This document shows, in pieces, positions 34,034 to 45,100 of a stretch of DNA of 64,000 nt. The notes beneath the pieces were generated by a model. The model searched no databases. It had not been told where the DNA came from and worked only from the letters and a program-made list of their open reading frames with translations. This DNA comes from Symbiodinium natans (taxonomy: Eukaryota; Sar; Dinophyceae; Suessiales; Symbiodiniaceae), in NCBI GenBank assembly GCA_905221605.1, contig CAJNDS010001768.1, forward strand, positions 277,616 to 341,615, in the 5' to 3' direction. The translations under genes were made by a program, and so were the position numbers. How positions within the stretch are numbered: position 1 is the stretch's first letter; every line of letters begins with the position of its first letter.

Positions 34034-34126
34034 ACCTGGGACCCTATTAACCTACAGACTAGCAGTAAGTATCCCTATATGGTTAAGTAGAAGCCTTAAA
34101 AACTGTAGGCAAATAGGGTCCCAGGA
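34034..34126. mobile_element. CTACAGTTT-family inverted-repeat element (intergenic)
   Basis: ACCTGGGACCCTATTAACC left, AACTGTAGGCAAATAGGG and TCCCAGG right. It sits between the stop at 34262 and the start at 33909, and with the adjacent TTTAGGG array explains why this intergenic gap is unusually long. Confidence 0.65.
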
Positions 34127-34261
34127 AGGGTTCTGGGAGTTTTTCTTGGCGGCGTAGGGTATTGCGTGTTCAGGGTTTTGTGGGGTTTGGGGTTCAGGGT
34201 TTAGGGGTCAGGCTTTAGGGTATTTTGGCTTTTGGGGTTTTTCAGGGAGGGAGGTTACGGT

Positions 34262-34987
34262 TCAGGGATGCAGGCGGTTGAAGGGTTGAGGGTTGGGATG
34301 CATGCACTTCGCTTGCGGAACAGGATTGCTCTACAGAAAGCCAAGCCTTTTGGGGGTTTAGGGCTGGGTTGGCTTGTAGGATTTAGGGCCCTCGACCCTA
34401 AACCCGAGATTTCGAACCCAACCTGCATACCAAGATGCCCCAACTACCCGCAGTAAGGCCCTTAAGTCAGTAAGAAAGGAGTGCTAACCCTAAACCGTTA
34501 ACATCCCTAAGCCCTAAACCCAAAACAGTATCAGGTCGATGAGGGGACTAGAGGAGGGCAGGCTTTAGGGCTCAAGGTCTAACCAAGGGCCGACGTGAAC
34601 CTTACTGAGGCTATCCATGAAAGGGGACCTGAAGAGGTCTAGAATAGGCTTCAGTCTTTAGGGCTTATCGGATTTCAGGGTTTAGCGTTTGTTGGGTTCA
34701 GGTTTCGTAGAGTCTGGGGGTATTCGGGTATTGGGTTGGGGTTTGGGTTTGCGGGATTTAGGTTTCAGGGTTTAGGCTAAATCCCAACTAAAGCAGGCTC
34801 ACAAATACGGAACAGGAAGCCAGCATATTCAATATACCCAAGCCGCAAAACCCTTCATTCCTCGAAGCCGAAGATGCCTGCACCCCAATCCTAAATTCCA
34901 AACCCTCAACCTCACAAACCCTGCATACCCCCTAAACTCATCGTCATGGACACACCAAACTCTCAACACCTAAGCCAAAAACCTCAA

Positions 34988-35018
<31 letters not shown>

Positions 35019-37213
35019 GAATAAGGACGAAACGTCCAACAAATGCTGATTCGGGCGTTTCCGAAAGTATAGGGGGTACCTTATTGGGGCCCTTCGTTCG
35101 AAAACCCTACTATTTCGGGGGGCTATCCCTAAACCCTAAACCCTAAACCCTAAACCCTAAACCCTAAACCCTAAACCCTAAACCCTAAACCCTAAACCCT
35201 AAACCCCTAAACCCTAATCCCCCTTGTCGCGGAGACAAGGCGAGGCTCCGAAAGGAGGCGGAAGAGGCGCTGGTGCGGCCTGGAACTGGCTCGGCCTCCG
35301 GAGGACTTCTTTTGAGGCTTTGGGGTTTTGGGTTTTCGGGTTTTAAGGTTTAGGGGTTTAGGGGTTTTAGGGGTTTAAGGTGGTAAGGTGCAGCGTTTAG
35401 GGTTTTAAGGTTTAGGGTTTCAAGGTTTAAACATCATGCCCTTAAACCCGAAACCCTTGATTAAGGGGTGCAGGCTGTCGGGCTTAGGATGTAGGGAGTG
35501 TAGTTGCATGGTCCATTCGCATGGCCCCTGTGTATAAACTGTAGCACCAGAGGGCCCCTACTTCAGATTCCTCTAATAAATGTAAGGAACTTAATACACG
35601 TGCCACTGCTATTGTTGACCACCGCTTCTCATGATGGCCCTCGTAGAAGGAACTAGCTTCACCAGTAAAGCCCAGGAGCAAAGGTGTTTTAGGGTTTATA
35701 GGGTTTAGGGACCCTAAATCCTACGCCCTAGGGCTCACCAAAAAAAAACTGGCACTTATAATTTCAAAAAAAAAGCCCTACCCCGCAAAGCCTCAGGCCT
35801 GTCAACTCAAAACCTGCTGTCTTCAAGTACGCCTGACGGGTTCGGGGTTTGGGGTTGAGGATTTTAGTGGTTTCCGAAGCTAAGGGTAACACTCTTGGGT
35901 CCTTATTATAAGGGAATCCTGCGATTTGGCATTGGGGGGGGGGTCTATATTAGGGGTCCCCTTATTTCGTAAACCCACATCTAGGGTTTAGGGTGCTTAC
36001 CCCCTAAACCCTAAACCCTGAGGGGGGAACAGTCTGCTACCTGAAGCAACTGAGTCGCGGAGGCATGGCGTTCATGGCGATCGGGGCCTGGTCAGTGACC
36101 TCACAGAGCTTCTCAGGGTTCACGGTTTGGGGTTTAGGGGTTAGGGTTTGGGGTTTAGGGTTTAAGGCTTGTTGGGGTTCAGGGTTTCGGGGGTGGAATG
36201 GATTGAGATGCGGGGGGGGGGGGGGTTGTCCTCTACAATGTGTACCTGGAACCCTGTTTACCTAGAGTTTTATGGGTTATGCCTAGTAACCAAGGGTAGT
36301 TACAACTAAACTGTAGGTAAATAGAGTCCCAGGTAGGGTTTAGGGTTAAAGAGATTGAGATGGGGACTGCCTGCATGAGAAAGGTGATTGCATTGAACGG
36401 GGGAGGGGGGGCGGGGGGCATATCGCCCAGTTTTTTAGGGAAAGAACCGGATTTAGGGTTTAGGGTTTAGGGGTTTAAGGGTTTAAAGGTTTAGGGTTTA
36501 AGGAAGGAACCGGATTGACAGCTGCTACCGAGAATCAGGACTTGAGTACACGATCATGAGCCTTGTGCTACCATAGCAAGTAGCCGGACCTCTTTCAGGC
36601 CTAATTTCGTCACTCAGGACCCGCCTAAACCCGAAACCTAAACCCTTAAGGTTATTCACCCGCAACATCAAAAGCTTCCTCCTTACAAGTTGCTGGCTTG
36701 GCTGCACCATGGTTTCGGACACTGCATCCTTGAGGAACTACAAGAACCCCAAAAAGGGTTTTATGGTTCTTATTTAGTAGTATAAGCGCCTAAATCCCAG
36801 TTTACCCTTGCTGGCCCAGAAACCATGTTATGATAAGGGTACCCTGTTTGGGTTTGGTTACTTTACAAGGGGACCAAGAACCAAAAAAAGGGAACCAGTG
36901 CGCCAAGCCCCTGGATAGGAATTACCCCCAAGCGTATATAAACCCTAAACCCTAAACAGGGAGCCGCCTTTTTCGGACCCTTTTTTTGGCCTCAAATGGG
37001 TACCCCCCCCCTAGGAAACCGGGGTCCGCAAGCGGACGGTTCGCCAGGACCAGAGGCAGTTGAAGCCTGAGGGCCCCCCCCCCCACCACCCCGTCCCCCC
37101 CCCACCCTGCCCTGCCCCCACCTACCCTGCCCCCCCCTCCCCCCTCCCCTCCCCTCCCCCCCTCCTGCTTGAAGGGCCTGGCCTCAACCCCACGATCAAT
37201 CCAAGCCGAACCG

Positions 37214-37253
<40 letters not shown>

Positions 37254-39700
37254 ACCCTGAACCCTGAACCCTGAACCCTGAACCTTGAACCTTGAACCTT
37301 GAACCTTGAACCCTAAACCCAAAAAAACCCTAAACCCCAAACCGTGAACCTTGAGGCCTAAGCCCTCAACCCTAAACTAACCCTCAACCCTAAACCCCAA
37401 ACCATAAACCCGGAACCCTAAACCCTAAACCCAACCCTTATTACTTGGGGTCCAGCGACTTGGGCGCTGCGGAATCACCATGCTCGCGCGGATGCGCTGG
37501 GCCCGGCCGAGGCGGGTCGCGTAGCGTTAAAATTACCCCAAAGCCTATATAAACCCTAAACCCTAAACTCTAAACCCCGACGATATGACCTCAAAGGGTT
37601 CATTTAGTGTGGCTCGACATCACAGCGAAACCCCAAACTCGTGGAAAAAACAACCCAAACTCGTGCAAAAAAAACAACAAAAACACCCCGCACAAGCCCG
37701 AAACCCGCCCCCCCCCCCTCCCGCCCCAGAGGGTCAAGCCCAACCAAGTAGCAACAAAGGTGTTAAGGTTTTGGGTTCAGGGACCCTGACTCCCCCCCCC
37801 TCTCTGCCTGCGATGGCTGCTGGTTCCGGGCGGTCTTCTTCATGGGGTTGGCGTAGCAGTACCTCGGTGCTTTGGACGCTTGGGATTGGACACCCTAAAC
37901 CCTAAACCCTAAACCCTAAATATGGGGGTGCTCAGAGGCTCGGGACTTCTCCCGAATGACCGGTTTCTCAGGGGAACTTTAAACCATAAACCCTAAAGCC
38001 TAAACCCTAAAGCCTGTTTTGCTGCTTAGTTGGGCTTGGAGGTCTCCCAAGTCCTAAATACAGGAGTACGGGTAAGTAAATAACAGCGTGTCCTGGCTGA
38101 CCAAACTCTTTGACAAGGGGCACCTGATAGTTTAGGGTTTAGGGTCCTGATCAGGTAGCGGCTGCAGATCAGATACTCCTGGCAACTTCCACCCTAGCCC
38201 TAAACCCTACACCGTAGGGAACTAAATCCCCACATGCTTCGGCCCACCGAATCCGACCCTAAACCCAAACCCCAAACCCCAAACCCCAAACCCTAAACCC
38301 TAAACCCTCAACCCACCCCCTATGAGTTTTTGGAAGACCAGGCCTCCGAAACCGCAGACCCGAAAGGAAGATGAGGATGGCCCTTAAAAAATATTCTCAA
38401 ATGTGTTCCTATATGATCCTCGTAAAGTGCTGTAGATTTTACAGGTCCCAAGGGCCCATCTAGAAGATCTTGTTCTGTAGGCTTCAGCACATGTAGAGAT
38501 GTTTCCTAAACCCTCGGCCTGCTTAGGCCGTACCCACCCTTTTCTAGCCGGCAGTGATGGACACCTTCACTGGATGGACAATGGGTGGAGCCATTGGAAA
38601 ATGGTCGAATACCCCTTTTCTGGGCCCCCCAGACCGCCCTGGCCCCCCTGCCCCCCTCCTGCCCCCTCCTGGCCGCTGACCCGCTGGCCCCCCTTGGCCT
38701 GGCCCGCCTGCCCCCTGGCCCCCTCAACTGGTCAGTTTCTGGACAGTCTAAACCCGAAAAGGCAGGGGTTTGGGTGGTGGCCTGTGAAAGCTCACAGCGG
38801 GTGGGGAGAAAGAACCCAGCACCAATGAAATGGTTGGATTACATTGACAACAGGTGCCTTCGCGTGACATGCCGCCCCGCCCACACACCCTGGTTGCACA
38901 TGGCACTTACTGCCGCTGCGAGGCGAGACGCCCTAAACCCAAAACCCAAAAGCCTAAACCCTAAACCGAGCAATTTTGCATGGAGCTGCAGGCAGCCGTG
39001 AGGGCATTGGAACGTGTACTGGCCGATGTCCTGAGACGAAACAATGAGCCAGAAAGGGTTTAGGGTTTAGGGTTTGGGGTTTAGGATTTAGGGGTTTAGT
39101 TTGCAGGGGTTCTTAGGGGTTTTGGGGTTCGGGGTTTGGGGGGGGTGTAGCGTTTAGGGTTTGGGGTGGTGTGTAGGGTTTAGGGCTAAGGGTTTAGGGT
39201 GAACCATAAACCAACCCCCAAACCTACAGGCTGCGCTGACAGAGCTGCTAGTGCCAATCGCGGGACCTGAAGCTTCGACTGGCTGCACGTTTTATGAACC
39301 CCAAGCCTGAAACTTCGGATGCTGCCCCTTATAACTAACGGCCCTCAATAAGGATTGTTGCAGGGGGTGCTTAATCCCGATTCAGAACTGTTAGTATAAG
39401 GGGGAACATCCCAACCTGAAACTGTTTGAACGTTTAGGGTTTTGGGGGTTAAGTGGCGCAGCGGCCTAAATCCTAAACGCTAAATCCTACCTGGGACCCT
39501 GTTTACCGACAGTTTTCAGGGTCATACCCTCTAAACGATAGGTAAAGAGGGCCCCAGATAAGCCCTATACACCCTAAACCCTAAAGCCTAAACCCACTCG
39601 CAGCGTAAAGTCCGTCGAGCGGGTGCACTCGCAGTCTTTCCGCTGTCGCAGGTCTTTGGCCTGCACATAGCTTTTGTTCAGGGTTTAGGGTTTAGGGTTT

Positions 39701-39736
<36 letters not shown>

Positions 39737-40179
39737 GGGGGGGGGGGGGGTTAGGGTTTAGGGTTTAGGGTTTAGGGTTTAGGGTTTAGGGTTTAGGGTT
39801 TAGGGAGGGTGTATAGAAGGCTTCGGAACCCAAAGCCCTACCCAGCCCAATCGAAAACTCTAAGCCCCCGAACACCGAACCCCAAACCCCGAAGCCCTAA
39901 ACCCTAAACCCTAAACCATAAGCCCTAAACCCAAACACCTCAGCCTTTCCTGGGTTCGTGCCTGTTCGGAGTTTTGGGAGCTCAGGGTGTTTAGGGTTTA
40001 GGGCTTAGGGCTTTGAGTACCCTAAGCCCTGAACCCCATGAACCCGAATCCCTGGTATTGTGGAGTGCAGGTTGTTTCATGGTTACCGGGGCCTTGCACG
40101 GATGAGCTGAAGTGCGGGGTGTAGGTAGCAGGGGTGTGGGTTTGGGACAGGGCTTTTGGCTTATGGGGCCATAGACCAC
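34262..40179 (-). CDS. Predicted 11-exon gene, product unknown
   Basis: Proposed exons: 40179-40087, 39660-39598, 39266-39228, 39030-38911, 38178-38147, 37862-37808, 36721-36687, 36624-36552, 36087-36041, 35279-35231, 34330-34262. They total 675 nt, 224 residues plus TGA, phases consistent. Best exons by codon use and splice sites: 39.6 kb (AKDLRQRKDCECTRSTDF), 39.0 kb (DIGQYTFQCPHGCLQL), 37.8 kb (YCYANPMKKTARNQQPSQ), 36.1 kb (APIAMNAMPPRLSCF) and 35.2 kb (PHQRLFRLLSEPRLVS). Cys-rich short segments (CEC, CPHGC, YCYANP) might bind metal, but no known finger pattern is complete. The exon at 39030-38911 reads through a 30-bp telomere-like stretch; splicing it out instead would break the phase with the next exon. 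The start lies 93 bp after the stop of the upstream gene. The first and last exons are the least certain. Confidence 0.42.
35055..35126. mobile_element. TTTACGAT-GGGTACC family element, partial
   Basis: GTTTCCGAAAGTATAGGGGG, TACCTTATTGGGGCCC, then CTACTATTTCGGGGGGC. Truncated by the CCCTAAA array at 35127. Confidence 0.4.
35127..35219. repeat. CCCTAAA array, pure
   Basis: Thirteen heptamers ending next to exon 35231-35279. Confidence 0.9.
35880..35993. mobile_element. TTTACGAT-GGGTACC family element
   Basis: GGTTTCCGAAGCTAAGGGTA at left, TTATTTCGTAAACCCACATC at right, with TCCTTATTATAAGGGAATCC inside. Confidence 0.5.
36244..36334. mobile_element. CTACAGTTT-family inverted-repeat element
   Basis: ACCTGGAACCCTGTTTACC left, CTGTAGGTAAATAGAGTCCC and AGGT right; 91 bp. 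Confidence 0.65.
36812..36905. mobile_element. TAGCCCAG-family inverted-repeat element
   Basis: GGCCCAGAAACCATGTTATG left, AAGGGAACCAGTGCGCC right, with GGGTACCCTGTTTGGG-TTTGG inside. Intronic. Confidence 0.4.
36923..37568. repeat. Segmental duplicate of 1930-2371 bounded by direct repeats
   Basis: TTTTGGCCTCAAATGGGTAC, a C-rich tract, GGGCCTGGCCTCAACCC and GGGGTCCAGCGACTTGGGCG occur in the same order as at 1930-2371. The copy is bounded by near-identical ATTACCCCCAAGCGTATATA (36927) and ATTACCCCAAAGCCTATATA (37533) followed by AACCCTAAACCCTAAAC. Confidence 0.6.
37206..37320. repeat. CCCTCAA, CCCTGAA, CCTTGAA heptamer blocks
   Basis: Six, five and four units in succession, each block homogeneous. 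Confidence 0.85.
39324..39412. mobile_element. ACAGTCCT-family inverted-repeat element
   Basis: GCCCCTTATAACTAACGGCC left, GAACTGTTAGTATAAGGGGG then AACATCCC right. Intact right end used as reference for the disrupted copy at 56768. Confidence 0.6.
39489..39559. mobile_element. CTACAGTTT-family inverted-repeat element, short copy
   Basis: ACCTGGGACCCTGTTTACCG left, GATAGGTAAAGAGGGCCCC right; interior shortened. Confidence 0.55.
39704..39750. repeat. T32 followed by G15
   Basis: Two adjacent homopolymers inside a TTTAGGG array, as if the T3 and G3 parts of the heptamer had each slipped and expanded. Confidence 0.95.
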
Positions 40180-40272
40180 TGGGCTAGGAGCCCGCTCTCA
40201 GAGTTCCTGCAAGCCGAGGAATCTCAAACCCAGTCACACTACACCCCAGGGACCCAAAACCCCAACCCGTAA

Positions 40273-42082
40273 TTAGAGCTCCTCAATTTGATGACTTTCA
40301 ACGGATGGTGCTGAAGAACCAAAGCCAGACCAATGGCAAGCAATAGAGCTCAAGCCCTAAGTAGCTCGGAAATGAGCACCGAAACCTGGAAATTGACTCC
40401 TCCTGCTACCACTCACACAAGTGTCTCCCCTTCTCCCTCTCTCTCTCTCTCTCTTCCTCGCCTTCTCTGGCTCGCTCCCTCCCTCCTTCCCTCTCTCCCT
40501 CTCTCCCTCTCTCTTGCTTTCTCCGTTCCATTCTTTCCGTCCTGAAGGTTCAAGGCTGTCAGGTTTCAGGGTGGGTTTAGGGACACTATGTGGCGGTTTA
40601 CGAAAACAAGGGGCACCTAAAATAGCCCCCAAATAGAAGGATTCCCTTTTTATAAGGACCCCAATAAGATACCCCAATTTCGAACCCCAAACCTTAATCT
40701 GTAAACCCCTAAACAAGGTAACGCCCCGCGAAACGACCCGCGCCGTAGCAGGCTGGTTTGTTGGGTTGTTTTGTTAGTTTTGTCGAGGTAAAAGCACGAT
40801 TTCTGCATGACATTGTTTCGATAGCAGGGGCCAATGTCGCGCACCGTCCGAACGTTTGGAGCGAATGTTTTGTCGAGTTTGCGGTTGTGGGAAGCCTTTT
40901 TTTAGTGGTTTTTCCCAGGCGAAAAGCACGTTTTGGTGTTACATGTCACGGTCGCGCGTAAACAGGTTTTCACGGGTTTGCGGATAAAATGGGGTTTTTT
41001 ATTTTTTAAGTTAAAGTAGCGTCTCCGGAGCTTCCGGGGCTTAGTTGTTTTTTTTTTGGGGGGGGCGTGTGGGGAAGGACAGGGCAGAATGGTATTTTTT
41101 CCTCGGAAAAACGCGCAGTTGGGTTTGACAAGGTCTGTTCTGGGGAATCCTTTTGAGACAGGAGAAAAATGGCATTCGTATGTGGTTCCTTGAAAACGTC
41201 ATAGTGTTGTCGATTGAAAAATGCATTTTTGCTCGAGCGGTGCTAGCGTTTCGGTGTTTTGTAGAAAGTTCAGAGTGCAGGGCACTTCTGGTCTTGCACT
41301 GCTTCCGGCTTTGGTTTGAGGATTGAGGGTGCATGACACTTCTGGCTTACACTGCTTGGTGCTTTGGGTTGAGGATTGAGGGTGCATGACACGTTTGGGC
41401 TTGCACTGCTTCGGGTTTAGGGTTGAGGGCCTGGGGTGTAGGGTTTAGGGTTTAGGGTCAAGGGTTTAGGGTTTAGGGTTTGAGGGTTTAGGGTTTCGGG
41501 TTTAGGGCTTCATGGCTTAAAGCCCTGAAGCCTTTCCTATAGAGACTACTGAGCACTTAAGCCCCAAAGCCCTTCGCTTCTCAAGCCCCTAGGTCCGAAA
41601 ATCCTGCAGACCCTAAACCCCAAACCCTCAACCAGCTTTTGTAAGCTCGCGAGGCGATGTTTTGGGTTTGGGTTGCAGGGCTTCGGGTTTATAGGGTTTA
41701 GGGTTGATAGGGTTTAGGGTTTAGGGTTTAGGGTTTAGGGTTTAGGGTTCAGTGTTGAGGGCTTAGGGTTTCGGGTTTAGGGTTTAGGGTACAGGGTTTA
41801 GGGTTTAGGGTTGAGGGTTTGGGGTTGAGGGTTTAGGGTTAAGGGTTAAGGGCTGCTGTTGAGATTCGGGCTGAGGCTGGAATGGCTACTGGCTTTCTTT
41901 GGGCTTGCAGTGGTTGGGGTGGTGAATGAAGGCTTGAGGGTGCAGGACGGGTTTGGGCTCAGATTTTCTTCTTCCACATCCTTGTGCAGTATGTTGTACA
42001 AAGAGGTGAAAACGCTGTAAATACCAGTGTTTTGGGCATGCATGCAATATGAATGACGTTCTTATCCCCCCCCCCCCCCCCC

Positions 42083-42116
<34 letters not shown>

Positions 42117-45100
42117 ACCCATCTGGCACGAACTCCAAAGAAACGCCGGAAGACATGCGGCAACAACGCGAAAAGACCTGAAGACACATGGCAACAACTC
42201 CAAAAGACCTGAAAACAAGCAAAACCGCGGGTCAATTGGTAGGGCGTTAGCCTAAACAACCCAACCGCCTAAGCTCTGGACCCTGAGCTCTTAACGCCAC
42301 GACATTGCAATCCTCCCCCCAAAGCGAGGCGAAAGCCTGAGAAAGAGAGCAGTTGAGGCCCTTCTCCTGGCGGCATTGGCTGTCATTGGTTTAGGAGTTA
42401 GGGTTTAGGGTTTAGGGTTCAGGGTTCAGGGTTTAGGGTTCTGAGTTTCTAGGGAGAGATGGCGAACCCTTTGGTGTTGAGGGGGCTTGATGGTAGTACC
42501 CCAACAAAATCACAGTTTCCCAGCGGCTGAACCCTTCAAGTTTTGTTGGGGCCCACCAAGCCTTTTCCCGATGAAACCCTAAGCCCTGTACACCCCGAAC
42601 CCGTTTTAATCCCGAACAAGCAATCCCTAGGGGTCCATGTACCTATATCGTACATATTAGGGTCCTAAAGCTACCATATGGGAGCCCCTTTAAGCCCCAA
42701 GTATATACTATATGGGTACATGGACCCTTAGGCAATTTAAGCCCCAAACCAGGCCCCGTCACGCCGTCACGCAAAACACTTCAAAACCCCAAACCCTCAA
42801 CGCCTCGAAAACCTTAAACTCAAAACCCTCAAAAGCCTTCAAGCGCAAGATGAACCTTTGCACCCTCGAAAACGAAACCGGCTAAATCCCTTGGAAAATC
42901 CTCGAGGCCCTTTTATAGAACCCTTTAGATCCCGGAACCCATCCCTAAACCCTAAACCTTTAAACCCTAAACCCTAAACCCCTAAGCCCTAAACCCCTAA
43001 ACCCTAACCCCTAAACCCTAAACCCAAAAAACCCAAACCCTAAACCCTAAATCTCCCAGGACATAAGCTCCACAACAAGAGCCGAGCCGCCCGGGCGATC
43101 TTGTCCGCGAGTCGCGCATCCACGCAGCGCGACTGTCCGATGACCTCGGTCAGCGGTTTCCTGGGGTTTAGGGTTTAGGGTTTAAGGTTTAGGGTTTAGG
43201 GTTTAGGGTTTAGGGTTTAGGGTTTAGGGTTTAGGGTTTAGGGACAGTCTTAAGGGTTTTACCCTTAGAACCGATATGGGGGTTTACGATGATAGGGACC
43301 CCCAATATAGATCCCCACATGGTAGGATCCCCATACAAAAAGGACCCCAATAAGGTACCCGTAATTTCGGAAACCCCCCATATAGGGTCCCCACTAAGAA
43401 CTCGTAATTTAGTGTTTAGGGTCTATAGGGTTTAGGGTCTATGGGGTTTACGGCAATCCGTACGAAGTTCCTACCAAAGAACTAGTAAGTTTAGGGCAGG
43501 GATTTGTCCCATCAGAGCTTTGACGCTCGGTTTTGCTTCTCAAAACAGTACACCCGAACGAACGCTAAACCGTGAGAAGCCGAGAAGCCGAGAACCCTAA
43601 ACCCTAAACCCGAAACCCTAAACCCTAAGCCCTAGGGCATGTGAGTTAAGAGTGTTCAAAAGATCCATGTGACACAAAACCCTATGCCTGTGCCCATAAG
43701 GCCTTCCTTTCTCGCCTAGGATTCTTATAAAGAGGATTATTTTCATGTGGGGCATGTAAGAGGTGCCCCTAAGAAATTTCCATAAGGAAGTTTCTTGAAC
43801 CCAAAAGGGTCTTTTGGTGGCTACATGATCCCCTCCCTAAACCCCTCCTTTACCTTCTTCCACCCCCCGTAAGGAAAGGTTTAGTTAGGGCTTAGGGTTA
43901 GGGTTTAGGGTTCAGGGTTCAGGGTTTAGGGTTAGGGTTCAGGGCTTAGGGTTTCGAATTAGGGTTTAGGGTTAGGGTTTAGGGTTTAGGGTTTAGGGAA
44001 TTAGGGTTTAGGGTTTAGGGTTCAGGGTTCGTGTCGGGCAAACCCTGTCCGAGTCGCCGGGACGTTGGACTGTTGCGGGACCACTCCTTTGCTTCAATGA
44101 TTCCAAGGAAAAGAACCGCTTCTACATCAGCTACGTGCTTGCACAGGCTTTTTTTTTTATTAAACTGACAGACATCTTCATCAAGCGTTCTGTATAGGCT
44201 TTTAACTGAACTGAAAGAAACCCCATATGAAAAACTCAGAAAAATGGAGAACTCTAACCCCTAAACCCTAAATCCCTAAACCAAGGTTCTCTTTGCCACG
44301 CTGATCAAAGCCTCCTCGCGATTGCGGGGGGGCTTGGTTGGGCTGATTGCGGGGGCATTGGGGGCTTAGGGTTTGAGGGTTCGAGGGTTTGGGGTTTTGA
44401 GGGTTTGAGGTGAGGGTTTGGGGGTTAGGGATTGAGGGGGTTTGGGGTTTAGGGTTTTAGAGGTTTGGGGTTTGAGGGTTTGGTGGGGAGGAGCGGGGGA
44501 AAGGGGGGGGGGGAGGGAGACACTACGCCCACCGAGGAGGGGGGGGGGGAGGTGAGAGGGGGATGTACGGTCCTTAAACCCTAAACCTTAAACCCGAAAA
44601 CCTAAACCTGAAATCTGAAACCCGAAATCCTAAACCCTAAAGTCCTAAACCCTAAAACCCTAATTTGAAATCCATACCCTCAACCCTGAACCCGAAAACT
44701 GCCCTGGGGATCACATGAACCCGAAAAGGGTTTATGGTTCATATACCTTAGTCGGACTCATCGTAGTACAGGGTATTTGATCCCTAAACCCTGTTCGGTT
44801 CACTCTGTCCCCAAGGTGTTACCTCACCCCCGACTTCACAGTTGCGAAGCGTAACCAGCCAGTCAACCTCTGAATCCTCGGACCCGAACGCCACTAAACT
44901 TACTGGCTCTTGTTCGGGAATTGTGGAATGTGGGCCGTAGATCATGATTTTTACGGGCTGGTTTCAGGTTTAGGGTTCCCTAGTTCCCAATGAGGAACCG
45001 GTAAGTGCACCGCAAAGACCACTGGATGTGACCCTGCCGCCTCGCTCCTTAAACCCTGAGCGCGAAACCCTAAACCCTAAAGTCGAAACCCTGGTGAAAG

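Noticed and set aside
38993-40347. Plus-strand four-exon chain (38993-39057, 39228-39292, 39607-39648, 40279-40347) ending in TAG
   Set aside because: It is phase-consistent and looked real at first, but third-position G/C content is clearly better on the minus strand and the minus exons connect to many more. Kept as a warning: short-exon chaining by eye is not proof, so confidence in the multi-exon models is held down.
40357-40716. 119-residue minus-strand open frame with Arg/Glu repeats
   Set aside because: Reads a CT/GA-rich microsatellite; lies at a gene end and in an intron.
42222-42250. tRNA-like GGGTCAATTGGTAGGGCG
   Set aside because: Resembles a D-arm/A box, but there is no B box, T-arm or acceptor stem at the right distance.
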